NCBI GenBank assembly: GCA_964458575.1
Contig: CAYWMD010000019.1
Location: 39,166 to 103,165 of the forward strand
DNA from: CAYWMD01 sp964458575
Lineage (GTDB): Bacteria > Verrucomicrobiota > Verrucomicrobiia > Limisphaerales > JADLHS01
DNA length: 64,000 nucleotides
Direction: 5' to 3'
How positions within the stretch are numbered: position 1 is the first letter of the stretch; every line of letters begins with the position of its first letter. Under the pieces are notes generated by a model. That model saw only the letters and a program-made list of their open reading frames with translations, searched no databases and was not told the DNA's origin. The position numbers and the translations under genes are program-made. Shown one piece after another: positions 27,029 to 34,615 of this stretch.

Positions 27029-27049
27029 TGTCCCGGCTGCGTCGGGACA
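27029..27049 (-). promoter_or_regulatory. Palindrome TGTCCC-N9-GGGACA, copy 2
   Basis: The inverted repeat is perfect and extends to 7 bp on each side (TGTCCCG-N7-CGGGACA). On the minus strand it is preceded by TAGAGTCAAA and followed by AAGATGTGG, both shared with copy 4 at 49131. It ends 5 bp before an ATG (27024) that opens a 21-codon frame and lies about 20 bp before the likely start of tandem paralogue 1. Confidence 0.6.
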
Positions 27050-27328
27050 TTTGACTCTAGCTCGACAACTTCACGCGCCGGACGATCCGCCGAGCATGGT
27101 CGGCATGGAGGATTACCCGCGGCTTGTGTCCGCAGCCGCTCAGACACCGATTGGCGGAGCCGGATGCGGGCCATGAAACATCTGTGGGAGCCGGGTTGAA
27201 GGCACGGCAGGCTACCGCCTTCCGCCGGCAGCATCGGCAGGTCTGAGAAAGCGGGGTGTATTGATCCCGGAAGCCTTAGCGCTTTGGCTTCACGGCGGCT
27301 CAGGTCGTACCCAAGTCAGGCTGCCAGG
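27050..27328 (-). other. Spacer between tandem paralogues, no gene
   Basis: No open frame here has protein-like composition. The only structure noted is a stem GAAGCC/GGCTTC with an AGCGCT centre near 27271-27292, downstream of the gene that ends at 27329. It lacks a T-run, so it is at best a weak terminator. The rest holds nothing I can support. Confidence 0.3.
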
Positions 27329-28144
27329 CTATTTCCCGGGCGGCAGATTTGGCGCTGAGACCCGGCCCGGCGCTTTGCTCAGAACACGCGGCGGCGGCGG
27401 GTTGGTAGAGACGATCAGGCAGTAGATGTTGCCGTCAAATTCAGTCCCCAGGGTAATTGAGCCCGGCTTGTTCAATCTCCGGGCGTAAACAGCGTAGACC
27501 TGGTTGATCGTGTAGTTGTTGCCCTCATCGATTCCAACGTAGTCGCCGGCACAAGTCGGTGTCAGCAAAGGAGTCAGACCGGTGTTGACTCGCTGCCAGC
27601 CGTCGTCCGGAACCCACTGGGTGTCGGGGGGGCCGAAGGTTGGATCATCGTATTCCGAGCCGCGCGCGAAATCATTCACGCGATTGTCCACGAGCAGGTA
27701 GAAGGTCGAGGGGCAATCCACGGTGACCGTGCAGGAATAGTTGGTGTAGTGCCGGACATCCTGCAGAAACCAGACATATTGCTGGCCTTCGAGGTAGGCG
27801 GGGAACCCGTTCGTACCACGGGAACGGCTGGCATTGGACGGCGCCGAAACCGGATCGGTGGGGCGGTGGCTGAGCCGACCCGTCGAGTCAAACACCGCCG
27901 GGCGCGCCACGTGCGAGCGGTTCCGGATAATCGGCGCGCCGTTCCGGAACAGGTTCGTGCATAGTTTGGCGGCCGGCAGGGTGATCGGATCGCCGGACAT
28001 GTAGTCAATGCCCGCAGCTTTGTCCGTCACGCTCACTACCGCTGCACGCAACCAAACAGCCCAGAGCAACGTCACCAACAGTACAGCTGCCAGCCTCACC
28101 CGCGAAACTGTGCGGGCATGCACTGTGCGCCTTGCAAGTGGCAT
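27329..28144 (-). CDS. Secreted protein of unknown function, tandem paralogue 2
   Basis: The ATG at 28144 (MPLARRTVHA) opens a 271-residue protein with a signal peptide (LAAVLLVTLLWAVWLRAA). A longer frame runs upstream to 29503 but covers the decayed PTS gene in another frame, so it is not coding. The mature protein is a clear paralogue of 26099-27007: YMSGDPITLPAAKLCTN, VFDSTGRL, FPAYLEGQQYVWFLQDV, VDCPSTFYLLVDNRVND, TFGPPDTQWV, YVGIDEGNNYTINQVYAVY, FDGNIYCLIVSTN. The variable spacer is shorter and the C-terminus is proline-rich (NPPPPRVL). A copy of the palindrome lies 49 bp upstream. Confidence 0.75.
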   Translation of the reverse strand: MPLARRTVHARTVSRVRLAAVLLVTLLWAVWLRAAVVSVTDKAAGIDYMSGDPITLPAAKLCTNLFRNGAPIIRNRSHVARPAVFDSTGRLSHRPTDPVSAPSNASRSRGTNGFPAYLEGQQYVWFLQDVRHYTNYSCTVTVDCPSTFYLLVDNRVNDFARGSEYDDPTFGPPDTQWVPDDGWQRVNTGLTPLLTPTCAGDYVGIDEGNNYTINQVYAVYARRLNKPGSITLGTEFDGNIYCLIVSTNPPPPRVLSKAPGRVSAPNLPPGK

Positions 28145-28192
28145 AACGTCCTTGAGCTTGCACCCGCGCGCATCACAGCGCACGAAATTTTC

Positions 28193-28213
28193 TGGCCCTG
28201 TCGCCTCAGGACA
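28193..28213 (-). promoter_or_regulatory. Palindrome-like element, copy 3 (TGGCCC-N9-AGGACA)
   Basis: This copy has two changes from the consensus but keeps the 9-base spacer. Its upstream flank (GCCGGGGGCAAATGTCC on the minus strand) is nearly that of copy 1. It lies between the end of the PTS EIIC remnant (28228) and the start of tandem paralogue 2 (28144). Confidence 0.45.
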
Positions 28214-28227
28214 TTTGCCCCCGGCTT

Positions 28228-29510
28228 TCATTCCCCCGCCTTGCCCGCCGCCTCCGCCTTCAGCCGCTGGCGTTCCGCCGCCTTGGCAAACGGGTAGTAA
28301 ACCGCCATTGCAATCAAGATGGACACGGCACCCCACACCACCGCCTTCCAATCGCCTCCCGACACCAGATAATGCCCGATGATCGGCGGCGTCGTCCACG
28401 GCACTCCAACGAAAGGTTTCTGGATCACGCCCCAGCTCATCAGCAGATAAGAGCCGGTGGTGAGAATCAACGCGTTCAGCACGTAGGGAATCATGAAGAT
28501 CGGATTCAACACGATCGGGAAACCGAAGAAGATCGGCTCGTTGATGCCGAAGACCTGCGTCGGCAACGAAACGCGGCTGATCTTGCGATAACCCGGTTCT
28601 TTGGAATTCAACATGACCAGCGCCAGGCCGATGGTCGCGCCGGTGCCGCCGACATTTACGAAACTGGTGAAGAAACCGAGCGCGGTCACGTAAGGCAGCG
28701 GCTGACCGTGCGCCGCGGCTTCCACATTCGCCGCGAGGTACTGGAGAAAAATCGGCCCGACGATCGCGTCCAGCGTGTTGTCGCCGTTGATGCCCACCGA
28801 CCACAGCAGTGTGACAAGCAGCGCAAAGGTCAGTATGCCCGGCAATGTGTTCAGCGCGAAGACCAGCGGCGTGAAGACGGTTTGCAGGAGGTGATTGATG
28901 TCGAGCCCCAGCACGAACCGGATCAACCAGAACGCCGTTATCAGGAACAGCATCGGGACGAGCGACAGGAACGATTCTTACACGATGGACGGCACATTGG
29001 GCGGCAGCTTGATGCCCCAGTTCTGGTCGGTGAAAAACTTCTGCACGCGCACGCTTACCAGCGCCACCAGGATCGCCGTGAACAGACCTTTCGAGCCGAG
29101 GCCGTCCATGAAAAAACTTTGATCCTCCAATTTGAGTTGGAGCATCAGGAACACGAGCGTGGCCATGCCCGCGCTGACGATGGCCTCCTGTTTCAGGCGC
29201 TTGCCGAAATCGTAGCCAATGCCGAAGCAGACAAAGACGGCGAGCAAACCGAACGTGGCCGAAACCGGGATTTGCGGCAGTTGCAGATACGGCGCGACCA
29301 ATTTGTGCCAACCCTTTACCGGCAGGAAGGACTCGACCATGAACAAGCCACCGATGATCGTGAGCGGCACGATGGAAACCATCCCGGCGCGGATCGCCGA
29401 AAGATAGGTGTTCTCGCTCAGCGCCGTGAGCGGCGGCACGAGGTGGCGGTTCAGAAATTCTGTCAATCCTTTCACCGCGCTCCTCCCGCCCGCTGCGCGC
29501 CAACGCGCCG
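28228..29510 (-). pseudogene. PTS EIIC (lactose/cellobiose type) with a premature stop
   Basis: The decoded sequence is a polytopic EIIC of the lactose/cellobiose PTS class: an opening helix pattern GLTEFLNRHLVPPLTAL, AIRAGMVSIVPLTIIGGLF, then FVNVGGTGATIGLAL and the conserved GINEPIFFGFPIVLNP. A TAA at 28978 interrupts the frame after NVPSIV; reading continues in the same frame with ESFLSLVPMLFLI to a natural stop at 28228. Intact relatives have no stop here, and a single base change would restore a tyrosine codon. The natural N-terminus is also lost, because the frame runs into a beta-helix gene fragment upstream. No EI, HPr, EIIA or EIIB gene is in the window. Confidence 0.8.
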
Positions 29511-29955
29511 CGACCAATTCGCTAGTGCCGCGCGATGCTCGTGAAGCCTCCGCCACCTTCACATCAAAGTGACGGGGTGCCGTGGCAATCACCGTGCCCT
29601 CGGAAAATGGCGGCCGCGCCCAGTCCACGGTCAAGCCGCGCACGGTCACGTTCTGGCAATTCGCAAAGAGGAAGATGGCCGCCTTGCCGGTCATCATCAG
29701 CTCGGCCCCCTGTCCGTTGATGATCAAGCCGTCCACTCCCGCGATGGGAAAGAGTGCATCCGGTCGCGCCGGATTGCCGTCGGTGCGCAGGTCGTAGCGG
29801 CCCTTCGGAATAACGATGCGCTTGTCGCCCTTGACCTCGGCCTCCTTGAAGGCGGCCAGGAAAGCGGCGGTATCGTCTTGGCCATCGTCGGGCACCGCGC
29901 CAAAACGGGTGACCTCCAGCGCAAAGATCGGAACGGCGGTCAACAGCGCCGCCAC
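29511..29955 (-). pseudogene. N-terminal fragment of a secreted beta-helix (pectate-lyase-3-like) gene
   Basis: The frame begins with the end of a signal peptide (AALLTAVPIFALEVTRFG) and continues with AVPDDGQDDTAAFLAAF, VIPKGRYDL and LIINGQGAELMMTG, the classic start of pectate-lyase-3-like right-handed helices. After about 140 residues (near RHFDVKVAEASR) similarity ends and, in the same frame, the EIIC sequence starts. The native start seems damaged: upstream there is ATG followed at once by TAA (about 29980), and the present frame has only a GTG-type start. I read this as a deletion fusion of two unrelated genes. Confidence 0.6.
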
Positions 29956-30006
29956 GGCGAGGAATTTGATCGCCAGTTACATAAATCTGGTCGCGGCCCG
30001 GGCAGT

Positions 30007-32481
30007 TCAGTTATGCACACGGAACTTGATAATTTTCACAAATGGCTTCGCCGCGCGGCCCGGAGGAATGGCAAAGGATTCCTGCAGAATGGTGTCTTGG
30101 TTGCCGACGGCCCGGAGGCCGCGACTTTCTGCGGTGAGCTTCTCTTCCATCCCCCCAAACTCGATGGTGGCCGCAATGGGGTTCTTTCCGCCTTTCCGCG
30201 TGAGGGTGAAAATCACGGAGTCGGCAACCCGATCCATCCGATACTCCAGTTCGCCTTCGCCGACCAAGGGAATGGGCCGGCTGGTCCAACCCGGCCAACC
30301 GGGAGGAAGATGGGGTTGCAGGAGAATCCGCTTTGCAGCCATGTCCGGGTGAAAACCCAGGATGTATTGCGTCAACGCCCACCCCGCCACACCGGATTCC
30401 CAAGGGCGCAGCCTGCCGCCCATGGGATCCGTTCCGTCGTGGTAGAATTCGCTCATGTTGCCGGTGTCCGAGGCATAGTGGGTCAGCAGGCGGGCGGCGA
30501 TGTGCATCTCCGGGTTCTGACTTCGGCTCAAGGCATAGAGGAGATAGCCGGGCGCCATCCCCGCCGCCGCGGTCTTGTCCGGGACCACACGGATCGGGTT
30601 GACCAGGTTGTCGAGAACCGCCTTCAGGCAACCCTGATGCATGGCAGATTGGGGATCGCCGATATCCAAGTAAAACAACCGGAGCAGAGGATCCAAGGCG
30701 GGCCGCCGGTCGGTCATGCTGATGGCGAAGTAGCCCTGCTGGGGCATCCATAGATGTTTCATCATTGCGGCCCACGTCCGGTCAGCCAGTGCCTTGAACT
30801 CGGCGGCGTCTTTTTTGTGTCCCAGCAAGGCGGCGAATTGCGTCATGAACTCCGCGGCGCCGATGAACAAAAAGTTGGAATCGGTGAAGTTCTCTCCACC
30901 GATCCCGACGATTTGCGTGTAGGATTCGTCGCCTGGCGAGGGCAGGAGTTGCGTGACCGGGTCGAAGTTGTGAACCCGGAGGTTATAGGCCAGCCGGGGA
31001 TACAGACACCGGAGAAAGTCCAGATCGTCGGTGGCGCGGTAGTAGTCGCGCGCCATCAGGATGATGTAACTGGGAACTTCCGCGCCGCCATGCCCTTGGC
31101 CGGGCTGGTCGGGGTGCGCGTTAGTCCAGCCAGCCGGGTTCGGCGGTTCAGGCACGGCTTCATAGGAATTTTGGAAGCCCCACTGATTCTCCATGCCCAC
31201 ATGATAGGCCAGCACGCGGCGGGCGCGGTCGTATTCCTGCGTGGCCAGAAACAACCGGAACGATCCGAATTGGTCGCGCACGTAATACATTGGATACATG
31301 TAGGCGCTGGCAAAGACGCCGCCGCAATGCGCCTGCGCACTCTGGCACAGTTCCTGACAGCCCCACATCACGTCGAGAATCGGGTCTGCCAAGCCATCCG
31401 TGCGGCTCACGAGGGGCAGCGGCATCTGCCTTCGGCACTCGCTGAGCACCGCTTCCGGTGGTGTGCGGCGCGACCTCGCCAGTAGCGCCGCAGCCTCCAA
31501 CTCGCTCGAAGCCGTGACCAACCAAACGGCGAAGGCGCGCGTCTCGCCGCCGCGCAGCCGGCCCAGATTTACATCAAACCCCCCGCTGTCCACCCGAACC
31601 GTGCCCTGCCCGCCCTCGACGGTGACCGAGGTCATGAGCATGCGAGCCGGGTGATCCATCTTTTGCGACATGGGATGCGTTGTCCACTCCGAGTAGAGCC
31701 GACGCCGCGCGCCCTTAAGCACCAAGGCTGCCGCTTCGGGACGCACTTGGAGAAGTTCGTTCTCCGCCACATGGCCGTTCCTTTCTTTTGGCCCCCAGTC
31801 CTTGTCCTCCTTGGGCGCGTTGCGTGGATCCGCATGAACAGGAATTCGGAAGCTAACTTCCACCGGTTCGCTCTCCTTCGGCAAGGAGATGACAACGCGC
31901 CGCAGCCAGACCGGCTGCTCGGGGTTCATCACTTCGGTCAGGTGCATCTGCAACGGCGCCGACTTCGCCATCACGCCCCAAAAGGGCGAGCCGGGGTTGG
32001 GGCGCACGACTCGCTCCTCGGTCCAGAGGACGTTCTGGCCATTGATCCTTGGCAGGACTTCCCAGCCATATCCAAGGTTTGCGTTGCCGTAATGCGGACC
32101 AACCACCCACAGGATCTGGGACATAGGACCACGCTCAGCCCAGTCAGATTTCCATTCGCGAGTCAGGCTGAAGTCCAGCCCGGAGACCCCATACATCCGT
32201 CCATTTCCGACGACGTAACCTCCGTGCCAGGGGTGATCAGTGTCAGGCAACCTCAGCGTTCGCCTCCTCCCGCTCGACTCGGAAAGAAACCGGGTATCCG
32301 GGCCAAGCCCGCCGGTTGCAGCCAGATTCAGGGCCGATCTCCCGAAGTCCAACTGGTTGCGATCGGGATAAACCTGAATCGGTGCGCCCGCCACGGCGGG
32401 GATGGCGGAGATTGGGTTGACTAAGACGGTCACCGCCAGCAATGCCAGCCGTGGGATCAATATTGACTGCCGCAGGTTCAT
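30007..32481 (-). CDS. Secreted six-hairpin glycosidase-like protein
   Basis: The ATG at 32481 gives a signal peptide (MNLRQSILIPRLALLAVTVL); the frame is open to 32508. Residues 40-370 form an N-terminal beta-sandwich (DTDHPWHGGYVVGNGRMYG, LTREWKSDWAERGP). Residues 390-740 are helical and look like an (alpha/alpha)6 toroid (MYPMYYVRDQFGSFRLFLA, YYRATDDLDFLRCLYPRL, PWESGVAGWALTQYILGF), and the C-terminal 80 residues are beta-rich. This layout is shared by GH15, GH63, GH78 and GH95 type enzymes. YVRDQFGS and DPMGGRLRPWESGV are candidate active-site segments. The exact family is not clear to me. It is the last gene of the GH127 gene set. Confidence 0.72.
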   Translation of the reverse strand: MNLRQSILIPRLALLAVTVLVNPISAIPAVAGAPIQVYPDRNQLDFGRSALNLAATGGLGPDTRFLSESSGRRRTLRLPDTDHPWHGGYVVGNGRMYGVSGLDFSLTREWKSDWAERGPMSQILWVVGPHYGNANLGYGWEVLPRINGQNVLWTEERVVRPNPGSPFWGVMAKSAPLQMHLTEVMNPEQPVWLRRVVISLPKESEPVEVSFRIPVHADPRNAPKEDKDWGPKERNGHVAENELLQVRPEAAALVLKGARRRLYSEWTTHPMSQKMDHPARMLMTSVTVEGGQGTVRVDSGGFDVNLGRLRGGETRAFAVWLVTASSELEAAALLARSRRTPPEAVLSECRRQMPLPLVSRTDGLADPILDVMWGCQELCQSAQAHCGGVFASAYMYPMYYVRDQFGSFRLFLATQEYDRARRVLAYHVGMENQWGFQNSYEAVPEPPNPAGWTNAHPDQPGQGHGGAEVPSYIILMARDYYRATDDLDFLRCLYPRLAYNLRVHNFDPVTQLLPSPGDESYTQIVGIGGENFTDSNFLFIGAAEFMTQFAALLGHKKDAAEFKALADRTWAAMMKHLWMPQQGYFAISMTDRRPALDPLLRLFYLDIGDPQSAMHQGCLKAVLDNLVNPIRVVPDKTAAAGMAPGYLLYALSRSQNPEMHIAARLLTHYASDTGNMSEFYHDGTDPMGGRLRPWESGVAGWALTQYILGFHPDMAAKRILLQPHLPPGWPGWTSRPIPLVGEGELEYRMDRVADSVIFTLTRKGGKNPIAATIEFGGMEEKLTAESRGLRAVGNQDTILQESFAIPPGRAAKPFVKIIKFRVHN

Positions 32482-32565
32482 AGTTATAGGAGATCGTTTT
32501 TTCCGCACCCGCTTGTGCTAAGCAATAAGCGAGTGAGTTTCATGCGAAATACGGACTAGACACGC

Positions 32566-34542
32566 TCACCAGCACCGGACATTCGGGCCGATCAGCTCGT
32601 CATCCACCACATCTCCTTTTGTTTGATCTTTGGCGACGAAATACATTGTCTGACCATTGGGATCGATGAATTCCTTCAGGATCAGCGTCATGTCCGGATC
32701 CTGAAAGATCGGCTGGCGGAGACTCCACGCTTTTACCGTGGCCCTCAGACCATTGGGGCGTATCGTTTCGTCCTTGACGGTTCCAGAAAGGCTTGCGAGA
32801 TCCAGAACGAGATTGCGTCGATAGTCGTCCTCAGTAAGTTTATAACCCTCGTCTGGATCCTTGTAACCTTCAACATTGACCCGGGTGAAACAAAACGCCA
32901 CCGGCCCGCGCATCAAGGCCACGCGACCTTCCTGCAACATCCGGCCCTTGACCCAGCGCCAAGGCATCGGCATGCGCAATTCCACCACATCGCCAGTTTT
33001 CCAGGTCCGGTTGATGGCGTGGAATCGTCCACCCGCGACCGTTTGCGGTTGCTCGTCGTTGATCACGACAACCGCCTCGGGGCACCAGCGCGGAATGCGC
33101 AACGACAGGCTGAAGGCGATCGGTTTTGCCGGTTCGACTGCGATCTTGACTGTTCCGGATGACGGGTAATCCGTCGTCTGAGTCAATTGCACATCCACTT
33201 TCAGATGCTTGAAATGCACGACCGAACTCTCGTACAGATTAACGGCAATGCCGTCATTGTTTCGGTAATACGTCATCTCCGGCAATTCGCCCACCAGGCG
33301 CCGAAAGTTGCCGGGGCAGCAGTATGTATCGACGCTGAAATACTCACGCGGGCCGGTCAATGGCGTATGATAATGCAGTTTTCGGCCATCCGGGCTTTGC
33401 ACGGCGAACAACCCGTTATAGATCGCGCGCTCCATGACATCGCCATAAAAGGAGTCGCCCTGGTTCGCCAGCATCAAATGCATCAACCGGATCAGATAGC
33501 TGGTGGCACAGGTCTCGGAGAACTTCTCGCCTTTCTGCTGAAAATTCCAATACTCGCCCCATTCGCCCGTGCCGGTGCAGGTTCCGGGAAGCAGCATTCC
33601 GCCTTGAACAAACAGGCTGTTCAGGCTGGTGATCCAATGAGTGGTATAGCCGGATCGATCGGGCAAGACCTGCATCAGCTCCAGCTGAGCACAGGACGCT
33701 TCCAGATCGGTATAGACATGCGCACCTGGTTTGGCGTCCGCGCCATTGCTGGAAGGGGATGATGTCCCCGTGGGACGAACCAATCCTTCGACATCCCGCA
33801 GCCAATTCAGATATTGCTCGTCCCGGGTTACGGCATAAAGCCGGGCCGTAGCGCTGGCCAGCCCGATCTGATGGACACCGTACTTGCTTTGCGCGGCATG
33901 ATCGAAGATCCATTGCGCCAGTCTGCGGGCGGCCTTCAGCGATCCCTCATCATGAAAGTAATGATCGTGCGTAATCAGGGCGTGAATCAGATAGCACGCT
34001 TCATGAATGGTCCAGGGCTTCTCATTACGTTCTTGCCCGTCGCACCAACCGATGAACCCGTCCGTATCTTGATTGGCCAGCAACTGTTCGAAATGATTGG
34101 TTGCAAGCTTTAGCAACCGTTCGTCCTGAGTGTAAGCAGCCAAACGTGCCACTCCATCCAGATGTTTGCCCAGTCCAACATACTCGCCCCATACTTCCTT
34201 GCTATGAATCCGCTTGCCATCGACCTTGAGGAAAGGCTTGAGGAATTTCTCCTGAAACACCCCCTCATCCTCGATGGCCAGGATATTCTGCCGCGCCGTC
34301 AGGTCGATTCTGCGTCCTATTTCACCATGCAGTTTCACGGCGGTTGACGGAATTGGCTGCATGGAGTTTCCTTCTCCCCTGCCGTCGATAGGTCCAAACA
34401 GCACGATCAGCGGAACGATCAGCGGCACCACTCGACGAAAATGTTTGCGGATGAGACCTGTCGACATCTGGGAACCTCCGAAAACTGCTTTTCGGGTTTC
34501 AGTTGATGGTGCTTGTTCGGTTTGAGGTGTGGCTGGTTTCAT
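32566..34542 (-). CDS. GH127-type beta-L-arabinofuranosidase
   Basis: This 658-residue protein matches the GH127 (DUF1680) family: an N-terminal toroid with HLDGVARLAAYTQDERLLK, FIGWCDGQERNEKPWTIHE, then FSETCATSYLIRLMHLML (about residue 340) and VDTYCCPGNFRRLVGELPEM (about 405), followed by C-terminal sandwiches (SLRIPRWCPEAVVVIN). In characterised GH127 enzymes the Glu-x-Cys and the Cys-Cys pair bind zinc and one Cys is the nucleophile; all are present. The enzyme releases beta-L-arabinofuranose from plant glycans. A hydrophobic stretch after an internal Met (34467, MSTGLIRKHFRRVVPLIVPLIVLFG) suggests export, so the true start may be there. Confidence 0.9.
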   Translation of the reverse strand: MKPATPQTEQAPSTETRKAVFGGSQMSTGLIRKHFRRVVPLIVPLIVLFGPIDGRGEGNSMQPIPSTAVKLHGEIGRRIDLTARQNILAIEDEGVFQEKFLKPFLKVDGKRIHSKEVWGEYVGLGKHLDGVARLAAYTQDERLLKLATNHFEQLLANQDTDGFIGWCDGQERNEKPWTIHEACYLIHALITHDHYFHDEGSLKAARRLAQWIFDHAAQSKYGVHQIGLASATARLYAVTRDEQYLNWLRDVEGLVRPTGTSSPSSNGADAKPGAHVYTDLEASCAQLELMQVLPDRSGYTTHWITSLNSLFVQGGMLLPGTCTGTGEWGEYWNFQQKGEKFSETCATSYLIRLMHLMLANQGDSFYGDVMERAIYNGLFAVQSPDGRKLHYHTPLTGPREYFSVDTYCCPGNFRRLVGELPEMTYYRNNDGIAVNLYESSVVHFKHLKVDVQLTQTTDYPSSGTVKIAVEPAKPIAFSLSLRIPRWCPEAVVVINDEQPQTVAGGRFHAINRTWKTGDVVELRMPMPWRWVKGRMLQEGRVALMRGPVAFCFTRVNVEGYKDPDEGYKLTEDDYRRNLVLDLASLSGTVKDETIRPNGLRATVKAWSLRQPIFQDPDMTLILKEFIDPNGQTMYFVAKDQTKGDVVDDELIGPNVRCW

Positions 34543-34615
34543 GGCGACTCATATTGTTGGTGTTTCTTTGACGCTGAATGGTTCGCGGTTGGTTGGCTTT
34601 CGGTCGTTTTTGGTT

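Noticed and set aside
27271..27292. Stem GAAGCC/GGCTTC as terminator of the 27329 gene
   Set aside because: No T-run follows on the minus strand and the inner pairing is broken, so I do not list it as a terminator.
28372..29544. Plus-strand frame of 390 codons rich in Arg, Gln and Glu
   Set aside because: It is antisense to the EIIC remnant. Its extreme composition follows from the codon pattern of the membrane protein on the other strand.
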